This document shows, piece by piece, positions 38,370 through 46,834 of a DNA stretch of 64,000 nucleotides. Position 1 is the stretch's first letter, and every line of letters begins with the position of its first letter. Origin of the DNA: Candidatus Finniella inopinata (GTDB lineage: Bacteria; Pseudomonadota; Alphaproteobacteria; Holosporales; Holosporaceae). The translations under genes and the position numbers were made by a program. The notes under the pieces are model-generated. The model did no database searches and was not told the DNA's origin. It saw only the letters and a program-made list of their open reading frames with translations. The stretch spans positions 1 to 64,000 of the forward strand of contig CAMCZV010000002.1 of assembly GCA_945888455.1 (NCBI GenBank). The letters run 5' to 3'.

Positions 38370-38924
38370 ATGTCGCGCATTGGTCGAATTTCTTTAAAAA
38401 TTCCAGCAGGTGTCGTTTTTGAGGTTGGTCAAAAAGAAGTTACCGCCACTGGTTCCAAGGGCGTTTTGAAAAATACACTGCCCAATGGATTTGATGTGGT
38501 TGTCGATGGGGCAAGTATTAATGTTGTCGTTCAAGGTGGTGTAAAAACCAGTGAACTCGATAAAAAAACGTCGTCCCTGTATGGAACTTTTTGTCGTAAT
38601 ATTTCTAATATGTTGCAGGGTGTTGCTCAGGGCTTTGAGAAAAAATTAGAGCTGGTTGGTGTAGGGTATAAGGCTGATTTGCAGAATAATTCTATTTTAA
38701 AACTGTCTTTAGGGTATAGTCACGATATTCTGTATCAAATTCCTGAAGGTATTACGATACAAATGGAAAAGCCAACCGCGTTTAAAATTTTAGGGGCAAA
38801 CAAGCAAAAAGTTGGTCAAACCGCTTCGGAAATTATTCGATATCGACCACCAGAACCATATAAGGGCAAGGGCGTTCGTGTTCCTGGTCAATTCCTGAGA
38901 ATGAAAGAAGGAAAGTCTAAGTAA
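38370..38924 (+). CDS. rplF: Ribosomal protein uL6
   Basis: Two-domain L6: MSRIGRISLKIPAGV, LELVGVGYKADL and the C-terminal RYRPPEPYKGKGVR. 184 residues, slightly long. Starts two bases after rpsH. Confidence 0.97.
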   Translation: MSRIGRISLKIPAGVVFEVGQKEVTATGSKGVLKNTLPNGFDVVVDGASINVVVQGGVKTSELDKKTSSLYGTFCRNISNMLQGVAQGFEKKLELVGVGYKADLQNNSILKLSLGYSHDILYQIPEGITIQMEKPTAFKILGANKQKVGQTASEIIRYRPPEPYKGKGVRVPGQFLRMKEGKSK

Positions 38925-38951
38925 TACAAGAAAGTAATAAAAGGATAAGAA

Positions 38952-39308
38952 ATGAATACTCGTTATATTCGCTCGTCGAGCCAAAGAAGAAAAAACAGAA
39001 CTAGGATGGCTGTTCGATCTGCTCAAAAGCCAAGACTGTCTGTTTTTAGATCCGGCAGGTATATTTATGCTCAAATAATAGATGATTCAAAACATTGTAC
39101 GATTGTTTCAGCGTCATCTATTGAAAAAGAATGTGATTTAACTTCTCGCTCTAATTGCTTGGCGGCGGAATGGGTTGGAAAAAAAATCGCAGAACGTGGT
39201 TTGGCCGCTGGATTAGAAAAAGTAGTTTTTGATCGTGGTGGATATAAATTCCATGGTCGTGTAAAAGCATTGGCTGATTCTGCTCGATCCATTGGTTTGA
39301 ATTTTTAG
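38952..39308 (+). CDS. rplR: Ribosomal protein uL18
   Basis: 5S rRNA-binding protein: RKNRTRMAVRSAQKPRLSVFRSGRYIYAQII and VVFDRGGYKFHGRVKALAD. 118 residues. Last gene of the fragment; rpsE, rpmD, rplO and secY do not follow. Confidence 0.97.
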   Translation: MNTRYIRSSSQRRKNRTRMAVRSAQKPRLSVFRSGRYIYAQIIDDSKHCTIVSASSIEKECDLTSRSNCLAAEWVGKKIAERGLAAGLEKVVFDRGGYKFHGRVKALADSARSIGLNF

Positions 39309-39340
39309 TTTAAAAAAATAGAAATAATTTTTTATTTTCA

Positions 39341-39386
39341 AAAAAACATTAATCAGTTTGAATACATTGATTAGTGTTTTTTTTTG
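39341..39386 (+). terminator. Rho-independent terminator ending the ribosomal operon
   Basis: ACATTAATCA pairs with TGATTAGTGT (one G-U), loop of about 12 bases, then T9. It lies 33 bases after rplR and confirms that the transcript ends here. Confidence 0.85.
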
Positions 39387-39696
39387 ATTTTGTGTTTAAT
39401 TTTATAAGAATAAAACGCGGGTTTGTTGAAAATTAAATGGTATTTCTAGCAGGCTTTTCATTTTTTGAAATGTTTGAAATCAAATATCCGCAATATCATA
39501 CGTGTTTTCAATAATCGTAAAAATCTGGAAATACAGATTCTTCGAATATATTTTAGATTGGAAATGAGATTTTATGAAAATGGTTTTCCGTGTATATGGC
39601 GACTCAACGAGACCAGTTAATTCGAATACTAAAAACTGATGGTTTTAACTCGTTAAAATACTGAAGGATTTTAATTCGCATGTCAAATCAATAAAG
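39387..39696. other. AT-rich stretch before the MBL gene
   Basis: About 310 bases, distinctly AT-rich with several short A/T-rich inverted repeats. No gene, and no clear consensus promoter. Confidence 0.5.
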
Positions 39697-40440
39697 ATGG
39701 GGTCATTATCTATGAATGCAGAAAACAAAATCATTATTACAACTGTATACGACAACAACCTGGATCAAGCTGAATTTTTAGATGATTGGGGTTTTTCTTG
39801 TGTGATTCAGCATCCAAAAGGAAACATGATATTTGATACGGGTGCTAAACACCAAATATTAAAAAATAATCTAAAAAAATTAAAAATTGACCCTGCATCC
39901 ATTGATTATCTTGTTATTTCTCATAAACATTGGGATCATAAAGGGGGAGCATGTTGGTTATTGGAGCAAAATCCAAACATCAGCGTTTATGTTCCAAAAA
40001 CGTGGACGAATCATTTAGAAAAAAGTTTGCCTGTACCTGTTAATAAAATACATCGTATTAAAAATCATCATCGCATCAACGACACATTTCATTTAATCGT
40101 ATCAAAAAACTTTTGGATTAATGAACTGGTATTAAGCATTAAAACTTCAAAAGGAATAGTTGCTGTAACGGGATGCAGTCATACAGGTATACTGAATATT
40201 GCCAAGTTAACGCGACATGTTATGAATGAAAAAATACATGTATTGCTAGGGGGTTTTCATTTATTGAGGTCTTTAAAGTCAAGTATAAATACTATCATAA
40301 GTGGATTGAAAAATGAAAATATTGATTTTATTGCTCCGTGCCACTGTACAGGAGATGTGGCTTTGGCGTTATTTAAACAAGAGTTTAGTCAAAAATTTCT
40401 AAAAAATGGTATCGGATCCCAACACTTTTTTGAAGTGTGA
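39697..40440 (+). CDS. Metallo-beta-lactamase-fold hydrolase, dihydropterin-phosphate-synthase-like group
   Basis: Zinc hydrolase with the MBL motifs SHKHWDHKGG, TGCSHTGILN and GGFHLLR. The ending PCHCTGDVALALFKQEF and the opening TVYDNN match the group annotated as 7,8-dihydropterin-6-methyl-4-(ribofuranosyl)-aminobenzene-phosphate-synthase-related, common in archaea and anaerobic bacteria. Substrate here is unknown. 247 residues from 39697, or 242 from the ATG at 39712. Base composition is more AT-rich than its neighbours, and it sits between a ribosomal operon and sspB with no partner genes, which suggests acquisition by transfer. Confidence 0.85.
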   Translation: MGSLSMNAENKIIITTVYDNNLDQAEFLDDWGFSCVIQHPKGNMIFDTGAKHQILKNNLKKLKIDPASIDYLVISHKHWDHKGGACWLLEQNPNISVYVPKTWTNHLEKSLPVPVNKIHRIKNHHRINDTFHLIVSKNFWINELVLSIKTSKGIVAVTGCSHTGILNIAKLTRHVMNEKIHVLLGGFHLLRSLKSSINTIISGLKNENIDFIAPCHCTGDVALALFKQEFSQKFLKNGIGSQHFFEV

Positions 40441-40596
40441 TCTGTGAATAACCAAAGGTAAAATAATTAAACCCCAAAAGATCAATCAAAATTTAGGTCG
40501 ATCAGAACAGACTGAACCCCATGAAAGCCTTCAAAACTTAGTTCGACCGTTACAGTCCAAATTCAGTTCAGTAAAAGAGTGTTGAAAACTCAGGCC

Positions 40597-40694
40597 CACC
40601 AAAAACAGTCAGAATCTGATCCATTAAACTGTTGGCAGTGCACTCCTACTCAGATTCATCAAGAAAATACATGCTCACCAAAAACAGTCAGAAT
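40597..40694 (+). repeat. Pair of 19-base direct repeats
   Basis: CACCAAAAACAGTCAGAAT occurs at 40597-40615 and 40676-40694, 79 bases apart, in the non-coding stretch (40441-40727) between the MBL gene and sspB. No gene in this stretch. Confidence 0.8.
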
Positions 40695-40727
40695 TCAAAA
40701 TAAATGTTAAAAAAACGCCCCCCATGA

Positions 40728-41138
40728 TTACTGTTGGCGCAATGCCCGAAAATGATCCAGTGACAAGACGTTATCCGCAAAAAACGTCGGTGTCACGCTG
40801 TTCCAATCAAATTGCAATGCAAAATCGGCACTGGGATCAATAAACGAACAAAGGGATGAAAAAGGAATGCGCAAGGTGCTCTTTTTATGGTCAAACATCA
40901 AATCAACAGCAAAATAATCATCCTGAACGTTCAAATTCCAAAAGGAATCCTGTAAAACGATGGTCATTTCCTCTGGATATCGCTGGTTTAAAGTCAAAGG
41001 AATGGAAACGCCAGGAAATTGAGTTCTAAATGTAATATAAAAATGGTGTGGCGCATCCAGACCATCTTGAGCAGCCTTTTTTAATGCACGCTTGACCACG
41101 TCTTGCTTGCTTTTTTCCATCCAAATCATATAATCCAT
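40728..41138 (-). CDS. sspB: SspB, alpha type, ClpXP adaptor
   Basis: Adaptor that tethers tmRNA-tagged proteins to ClpX. Family blocks seen: HFYITFRTQFPGVSIP, YPEEMTIVLQDSFWNL and the DPSADFALQF core end. 136 residues from the ATG at 41138, which has AGGGGA about 8 bases upstream; a longer frame from 41195 would run through the hairpin that ends the tmRNA gene. The usual acidic linker plus C-terminal ClpX-binding tail (short Leu-Arg-Val-type peptide) is brief here: the end reads FRALRQQ. Lies immediately downstream of ssrA on the same strand, probably in the same transcript. Confidence 0.88.
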   Translation of the reverse strand: MDYMIWMEKSKQDVVKRALKKAAQDGLDAPHHFYITFRTQFPGVSIPLTLNQRYPEEMTIVLQDSFWNLNVQDDYFAVDLMFDHKKSTLRIPFSSLCSFIDPSADFALQFDWNSVTPTFFADNVLSLDHFRALRQQ

Positions 41139-41161
41139 AATTTTTTCCCCTGGTTGATCAG

Positions 41162-41191
41162 GGGGGCTGTTCTGTTGCCCGGTCAGCCCCC
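41162..41191 (-). terminator. Strong hairpin between ssrA and sspB
   Basis: Perfect 8-bp GC-rich stem GGGGGCTG / CAGCCCCC with a 14-base loop. No T-run follows on the minus strand, so it may be the 3'-terminal helix of the tmRNA coding piece or a processing/attenuation structure and not a full terminator. Confidence 0.6.
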
Positions 41192-41512
41192 ACACCGCGA
41201 ACGTTTTAATTCAACAAAAACAACGCTTACGCTGCTGCTGCTGTCAAATTGGCTGCTACAGGAAGGCTTACACCTGCCATGTTAGCAACTTTTGTGTTCA
41301 ATGCATTATTAGAGTTTGCATTTATAAAATAGCCCGGTAACGTCGGAACAATCGCGAATGAACCCTAAACCTTTATTACGTACGTCGATCCTGTATCGCC
41401 CCCACCGGAAAACGCCACCATGCTGTGCTCTGGTGGAGGCGTCGGGTTCTGCCCCCGAGTCCGTCCCGCTTATTCTATTTAGCATTTATCATCATATTTA
41501 GTTTGCACTAAC
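41162..41512 (-). ncRNA. ssrA: tmRNA, circularly permuted two-piece type
   Basis: Ribosome-rescue RNA, acting with SmpB. Reading the minus strand, the acceptor part comes first: T arm TCGGG-GGCAGAA-CCCGA (41458-41442), acceptor 3' strand CGCCTCC, discriminator A and an encoded CCA ending at 41431. A 27-base intervening segment follows, then the 5' strand GGGGGCG starting at 41403, pairing fully with CGCCTCC and including the G-U third pair that marks alanine acceptors. GATACAGGATCGACG matches the tmRNA D-loop region. The tag frame runs from GCA at 41319 to TAA at 41229-41227: 30 residues, beginning ANSNNALN and ending LTAAAA. Exact mature ends are inferred. Confidence 0.93.
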
Positions 41513-41518
41513 ATCTTG

Positions 41519-41547
41519 ATCTTATAACAAAAAAAACGGACTTTCAA
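41519..41547 (-). promoter_or_regulatory. Promoter for ssrA
   Basis: TTGAAA, 17 bases, TAAGAT on the minus strand; start expected near 41512, about 50 bases before the T arm. Confidence 0.65.
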
Positions 41548-41560
41548 GTTTTTTTATTGT

Positions 41561-41901
41561 TTTTATAAAAAATCCAAAAAATAGAGCCCGCGATACGTTT
41601 TTAATAGGATAAAAGGTTCAAGCCAACCCAAGCCCCCCCAAATGGAAAGGCAAGGAGGAATACAAAAGGAGGCTGGGGGAAACCAAATCCGTTGGTTATG
41701 AACCATAACAAGCCCGGACAATAGGTATCCACCACAACAAGATCTTACGTCCAGCGCCCCAGCGCACATTCAGCATCCAAACCAATAGAGGCATCCAGCC
41801 CATCAGCCCACAGCATATGTTCAGCGCCATCCAGCACCCCAGTCAGAGGGCGGCATAGCTCTGTCCCCACAGAAGCCCCACATTGTTGCCGCCACAGAGT
41901 C
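41561..41901 (-). other. GC-richer stretch between ftsZ and ssrA, no gene called
   Basis: 341 bases. On the minus strand it repeats GCTGGATG-like words several times and holds an almost open frame broken by one TAA. No family or RNA is recognised. It may be a decayed gene following ftsZ. Confidence 0.4.
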
Positions 41902-43338
41902 CTATTTTTTCGGGGGTTTTTGCCTCAAAAATGACGGGATTTCCAAATCTTCGGGTCCAGATTGGGAAAATTTATCTGAAAACTTATCCGAATGTTTAGG
42001 CATTTCTGGATACAACGGTACTGCCTCTTTTCGTCGCGTTAACCCCATCAAGCGTTGTAAAAAAGTACTCGGTGCAGGCTTGGCTTTTTTACGCTCTGAA
42101 ACATACCCAAAATCAGACTCCTCCGATGCACGCGTATTGTACCCAAATTCTTCTTGGGGCTCTTCGTTCAAAGCAAAAGAAGAAAAGGACTCTGTGTCCT
42201 CGAATTCATAGCTGCTGTGGCGCGAACCCATCGTGGAAAATGTGTCAGACAACGGATCGTCCGCCAGTAAAGAATCGTTGGCAACAGAGGCCGTTACCGC
42301 CGCCAAATTCGGAACAATGGATGGATCTTGAATGCCCGTGGCCACAACCGATACACGCACCACACCTTCTAAATGTTTCTCAAACGTTGCACCAAAAATA
42401 ATGCGGGCCAATTCGCGCCCAGGCAACTCATGATCCACTTCTTGCTTGATGCGACCAATGGCTTCGTCCACATCATACAATTTCAAATCCGGACCACCCG
42501 TAACGTTGATCAATACCGATTGCGCCCCATTGATGGACACATCATCCAATAACAAACAACCAATGGCTTTTTCAGCGGCCTCTGTGGCACGAGACTCTCC
42601 TGATGCTTCACCCGTTCCCATCATGGTTTTACCCGAAGTATTGCGCATCACTGTACAAATATCGGCAAAGTCACAATTGACCAAACCCGGATTGATCATC
42701 AGGTCCGTAAAGGTTCGTACGCCAGAATGCAGCACATCATCCGCCATGGCAAAGGCCTCGACAAAGGTTGTATTTTGTGTGGCCAAGCGGAATAGATTTT
42801 GATTGGGAATGACCAACAAGGTATCAACACAATCACGAATGATATCAATGCCTTTGTCGGCCGCCCGCATACGCTGGGTTCCTTCAAAATGGAACGGTTT
42901 TGTCACAACGCCCACCGTTAAAATGCCTTGCTCTTTGGCAGCAGCGGCAATAACAGGCCCCGCACCTGTTCCTGTTCCTCCGCCCATCCCCGCCGTAATA
43001 AAGACCATATGAATGCCTTTTAAATGACGCATAACCTCTTGAATGCTTTCCTCTGCGGCCAAACGCCCCACCTCTGGCGATGACCCTGCACCCAATCCTT
43101 GGGTCACACCAAAGCCCAAACGAATACGCTGATTTTCAGGACACAAAGATTGACTCAAGGCTTGGGCATCCGTGTTGCATACTAAGAAAGAGACCCCTTG
43201 TAAACCCGATCGAATCATGTTGTCAACCGCATTTCCTCCGGCTCCGCCTACACCAATGACCGCAATTCTTGGGACAATGCGCTCTAGGCTGGTTTCATGG
43301 ATCAAGTCATCTGATCGATTTTCGTGATTTCCTATCAT
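41902..43338 (-). CDS. ftsZ: Cell division GTPase FtsZ
   Basis: Tubulin-like GTPase that forms the division ring. Motifs: [14 protein letters not shown], the tubulin signature [13 protein letters not shown], and [12 protein letters not shown]. The disordered C-terminal linker (about 330-460) leads to LEIPSFLRQ, the alphaproteobacterial form of the peptide that binds FtsA and other partners. 478 residues, shorter than many alphaproteobacterial FtsZ proteins with long linkers. Last gene of ftsQ-ftsA-ftsZ. Confidence 0.98.
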   Translation of the reverse strand: MIGNHENRSDDLIHETSLERIVPRIAVIGVGGAGGNAVDNMIRSGLQGVSFLVCNTDAQALSQSLCPENQRIRLGFGVTQGLGAGSSPEVGRLAAEESIQEVMRHLKGIHMVFITAGMGGGTGTGAGPVIAAAAKEQGILTVGVVTKPFHFEGTQRMRAADKGIDIIRDCVDTLLVIPNQNLFRLATQNTTFVEAFAMADDVLHSGVRTFTDLMINPGLVNCDFADICTVMRNTSGKTMMGTGEASGESRATEAAEKAIGCLLLDDVSINGAQSVLINVTGGPDLKLYDVDEAIGRIKQEVDHELPGRELARIIFGATFEKHLEGVVRVSVVATGIQDPSIVPNLAAVTASVANDSLLADDPLSDTFSTMGSRHSSYEFEDTESFSSFALNEEPQEEFGYNTRASEESDFGYVSERKKAKPAPSTFLQRLMGLTRRKEAVPLYPEMPKHSDKFSDKFSQSGPEDLEIPSFLRQKPPKK

Positions 43339-43375
43339 ACAAAACTCTATTATTCATTAATGATTTACAATTATA

Positions 43376-44575
43376 TCACATTTTTTTTCGTAACCAAGAA
43401 AAGAAATCAAAATCTTTTTTAGGAGAGAGCAACAAAGGGTCCTTTGGTAACCCATGATAAATCATCCCACCAATAACTCCTGAAAGATCAGAGGTATACC
43501 GTGGCGCATTCTCTGGAGCCATGGGACGGGCAAGGCGTACGGATCGATTTAACATCCTTTGCACCAGTTCTCTCAGCCCAGGCAACTGTGCACCACCACC
43601 GGTTAAAACAATTCTTTGAACAGAGCCAGAATAGGGGCAAGCATCCATTTGTTTTTTCAACAAAGTCAGCATTTCTTCGGATCGGTTTTGAATTAATCGT
43701 ATGAGTGCCGAACGCGGAACAGGATTGCTTGAATCCGTATCCCACTGGTTCAGCAAGGGTACAGGAATGGTTTCATGATGGTCGCTTTGCGTGACCAGAG
43801 CCGCCCCATGAAGAATTTTCAAACGCTCTGCATGCAGCAACGATGTTTCAAAAGCCTTGGCAATATCTTGGGTAATCAAATGCCCCCCCATGGGTACGGT
43901 CATTTGATCCATAAACAAGCCATTGAGGAAAATAGAGGCACTGGTGGTGCTGGCCCCCAAATCAATCAATAACGTTCCTAACTCACGCTCGTCGGCACTG
44001 AGACAGGACAGAGCGCTGGCACATCCAGAAAAAAGAACATTTTGCACTTGAACTTGACAGCGTTTTAAACACGACACAATGGTGTCATAACGTCCCTTAT
44101 GCATCCAAATGCCATGAAACTGACCCGTCAACTGTTTCCCAACAATGCCCCTGGGATCGCGTATGTTTTCTTGCTGATCCACCTTGAATTCCAGAGGAAT
44201 GATTTGAGTACAGTGGTATTGGGGATGGTGCAGTTGGGACGTCATGGCTTGAATATCCCCCTCCGTTACGACGCCTTGCCTCAGAGGGGTCTTTAAAACA
44301 CAGCGCTCAAAGATAAAAAAGGACCCGTTTAACACCAGTGTGGCATGACGAATGTGAATCTTGGATTGCTGCTCTGTGTCGTATAAAATACGCACCAACG
44401 ATTCTTCTAATGCCCGGACATCCGTCAATTGCCCTCCCCATAAACCTCGGGATGCAATATGGCCTGCCCCCAGAACGGTCAGTACTTTGGATTCGTTTTC
44501 TTGACCCAACCAACAGGACAGTTGACTGCTGCCCAGATCGATGGCGGTTTGATAAAAGCGGGATAAAAAATTCAT
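43376..44575 (-). CDS. ftsA: Cell division protein FtsA
   Basis: Actin-like membrane tether of the FtsZ ring. TAIDLGSSQLSCWLG (phosphate 1), LLIDLGASTTSASIF (phosphate 2) and VLTGGGAQLPGL (adenosine). The C-terminal amphipathic helix is seen as DFDFFSWLRKKM. 399 residues. The ATG overlaps the ftsQ stop by four bases. Confidence 0.95.
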   Translation of the reverse strand: MNFLSRFYQTAIDLGSSQLSCWLGQENESKVLTVLGAGHIASRGLWGGQLTDVRALEESLVRILYDTEQQSKIHIRHATLVLNGSFFIFERCVLKTPLRQGVVTEGDIQAMTSQLHHPQYHCTQIIPLEFKVDQQENIRDPRGIVGKQLTGQFHGIWMHKGRYDTIVSCLKRCQVQVQNVLFSGCASALSCLSADERELGTLLIDLGASTTSASIFLNGLFMDQMTVPMGGHLITQDIAKAFETSLLHAERLKILHGAALVTQSDHHETIPVPLLNQWDTDSSNPVPRSALIRLIQNRSEEMLTLLKKQMDACPYSGSVQRIVLTGGGAQLPGLRELVQRMLNRSVRLARPMAPENAPRYTSDLSGVIGGMIYHGLPKDPLLLSPKKDFDFFSWLRKKM

Positions 44576-45258
44576 GAGCTTGGCAATGGGTTTTTTGGTT
44601 TGAAAATTAATGCATCGGAAAATCTTAAATCAATTAAACTGGCATTGTGCAGCATAGGCCAAAATCGCAACAGCTTTGACAAGGCTTTTCCCCGATTGTG
44701 TTCTGGCAATTGAATGCGCATACCATTTTCCAGGTACAAATCCCATCGCTGACTGCGCAAAAAACAAGCAGCCTTGATGGCGGGCAGACGAGATATTTTT
44801 GGCAATTGACTGAGCAGGGAGCGCACATGCTCTGGTGCCTCTTTTCCGGCCACAACGATCAAGTGGCCAAAGTTTTTTGGTACAGCCCCCACAATGGGTT
44901 TTCCATTCTGATCAATGATGCATTTTTTCCCATCATTTTGCCAAATGGCCATGGGCGTTTTTTCCACCAAATGAACGACAAGTGTCCAGGGCAAACGTCT
45001 TTGTATACAGGCCGATTTTACCCACGGCAAGGATTCCAGGCGTGCATGCATGGTTACTAAATTTTGGGCCCACATATGATCACCCTTGGCCATTTGCAAA
45101 GCCCAAAATAGAGATCGATTGCTGGTACGGTTTTGACCCAATACAATAATTTCTCGTAATTCTAATCCCAAAACACCTGCTGCAACCTGCCGATAGGCAT
45201 AGCCGACATACCCCAGGCTGCCAATGATTGCTGTAAAAACGAAAAACCACCGCGTCAA
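44572..45258 (-). CDS. ftsQ: Cell division protein FtsQ
   Basis: Bitopic membrane protein of the divisome. One N-terminal helix (FVFTAIIGSLGYVGYAY), a POTRA domain with LREIIVLGQNRTSNRSLFWAL and the FtsQ domain with LPWVKSACIQRRLPWTLVVHLVEKTP-type sequence. 228 residues from a TTG at 45258. murB, murC and ddl, which commonly precede ftsQ, are not upstream. Confidence 0.9.
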   Translation of the reverse strand: MTRWFFVFTAIIGSLGYVGYAYRQVAAGVLGLELREIIVLGQNRTSNRSLFWALQMAKGDHMWAQNLVTMHARLESLPWVKSACIQRRLPWTLVVHLVEKTPMAIWQNDGKKCIIDQNGKPIVGAVPKNFGHLIVVAGKEAPEHVRSLLSQLPKISRLPAIKAACFLRSQRWDLYLENGMRIQLPEHNRGKALSKLLRFWPMLHNASLIDLRFSDALIFKPKNPLPSS

Positions 45259-45423
45259 GAGAACAAAACAAACAAAAACACTGTAATGGAATCATGACAC
45301 ACTCTGAGGAAATGAAACAGGGTTTGATTATGATTTTAGTATTTTTTATATGGACCGTCAGCATTTTTGCCTTTCAGCAATCGGCTGTCAGCATGATCTG
45401 ACCCAAAAACACAGGGTCCAGAA

Positions 45424-45500
45424 TGGTCGGAATGGCGGGATTTGAACCCACGACCTTCGCTTCCCGAAAGCGACGCGCTACCAGACTGCGCTACACTCCG
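45424..45500 (-). tRNA. tRNA-Pro (CGG anticodon)
   Basis: Cloverleaf on the minus strand: acceptor CGGAGTG / CATTCCG (one G-U), D stem GCGC/GCGC, anticodon stem TCGCT/AGCGA around TTCGGGA, anticodon CGG, T arm GTGGG-TTCAAAT-CCCGC, discriminator A and encoded CCA. 77 bases including CCA. Confidence 0.96.
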
Positions 45501-45600
45501 TTTCTGTATTTTAAAGAACAGAACCCAAGGATACAAGACGTTTGAGTTCCTCAACCGATTTCAGGTAGGCATCTTGGAGAAAACAGGTTAGGATGGACTT

Positions 45601-46701
45601 ATGACAATGATTCTTGCGAATCCAATGAAATCCTTTTTTTCGCCTTATTCCATGCACGAGGGGTCTTGGGGCGATTTTCAACAAGAATGCCATCACATTG
45701 ACCAGACCTTGAATGCAAATGCCCACGGGGTGCACCCCATCATTGCGGATATGTCGACAAGAAAAGGAAAAGAATTGCGGGCCCAGTTGGTCTTTTTTAC
45801 GGCACAATTGTTGCGCAATATACAGACCGATCATCACCGTTTGGCTTGTGTCATAGAATACCTGCATTGGGCATCCTTGTTGCATGATGATGTTCTTGAT
45901 CAAGGGCAAATGCGCAGACAAGGGCCCTGTATGCATAGACAATATGGCAATACCTTGGCGATTTTGGGCGGCGATTGGTACGTTGCCCAAGCCTTTTCCC
46001 TGGTATTGACCCTGCAAGACAGGCGCGTGATGGAAACGGTGCAAGGGGTGATGAAACCTCTCGTCCAGGGACAAATGATGGATTGTTCTATGGCATCCGA
46101 CATCGGGCAGGACCAGTATTTGACCATGATTGGGTATAAAACAGCCGAATTGTTCGCCGTTTCAGCCCAAGCGTCAGCCATGATTTCTGGTGCCAGTCAT
46201 GCCATCATTCACACCTTGATGCAATTTGGTTATGCCATGGGGATGGCTTATCAATTAAAAGACGATGGAGCAGAGTATGCTGCACCTGTTGAATCTTGGG
46301 ACTTTGGTCACGATTTTTGTCAAAATAAATTCACCTTGCCCTGGATTCTGACCCGACAATCGTGTTCTGTTGCCAAATGGAACGACATTTTAGATATTCA
46401 AAAAATGGTGTGCACCCAGAATCACTCCATCGATCCTGTTCTGACACAAGCGGGGTGGAATATTGGGGCTTTCCTGTCCTCTGCGCCAGGGTTAACCCCA
46501 TCTTGGTCAGCCGTTGCTTACCCACCCAAACCTTTTTCCCCCAAACAATTGGATTTGCTTTGCCACATTCAAATTCTTTTTCAAGAGGGCGTCAATCAGA
46601 CAAACGCATTGGCCCAACGGTACAAGGATCAAGGCACAACAGCCCTGGAATCATGGCCAGAAGAGTCTATTCAACCTTTATTACATTGGGGATCGTTTTG
46701 A
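45601..46701 (+). CDS. ispB: Polyprenyl diphosphate synthase
   Basis: Trans-prenyltransferase making the long side chain of quinones. First Asp-rich motif DDVLD (96-100) with the following MRRQGP; GDWYVAQAF; GQMMD; and the second Asp-rich region LKDDGAEY (219-226), where the usual third Asp is Glu225. HDFCQNKFTLP replaces the normal GKDLxEGKxTLP. 366 residues, longer than the usual 320-340, with an extended C-terminus. Start at the ATG at 45601 (AGGATGG upstream); M3 and M9 are alternatives. The divergent second half leaves some doubt about chain length or activity. Confidence 0.85.
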   Translation: MTMILANPMKSFFSPYSMHEGSWGDFQQECHHIDQTLNANAHGVHPIIADMSTRKGKELRAQLVFFTAQLLRNIQTDHHRLACVIEYLHWASLLHDDVLDQGQMRRQGPCMHRQYGNTLAILGGDWYVAQAFSLVLTLQDRRVMETVQGVMKPLVQGQMMDCSMASDIGQDQYLTMIGYKTAELFAVSAQASAMISGASHAIIHTLMQFGYAMGMAYQLKDDGAEYAAPVESWDFGHDFCQNKFTLPWILTRQSCSVAKWNDILDIQKMVCTQNHSIDPVLTQAGWNIGAFLSSAPGLTPSWSAVAYPPKPFSPKQLDLLCHIQILFQEGVNQTNALAQRYKDQGTTALESWPEESIQPLLHWGSF

Positions 46702-46834
46702 TCAGCGCAGGAGGGCATCGTTGGACTCTAGGTGGTGGGTGGCGCCCTAAGGGCTGAACGACCAGCCAGATCTTTAATTCCAAATTCCATGACCGTGGCA
46801 GGCGTTAAGACAGGCCGTATCAAGATGGCCGCAA

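Noticed and set aside
41103-41285. 60-codon plus-strand frame over the tmRNA
   Set aside because: Falls on the coding piece of ssrA and the start of sspB, antisense.
45336-45554. Minus-strand frame reading VAQSGSASLSGSEGRGFKSRH
   Set aside because: Translation of the tRNA-Pro gene; a well-known false call.
45511-46074. 187-codon minus-strand frame
   Set aside because: Antisense to the polyprenyl synthase, which has clear family motifs.
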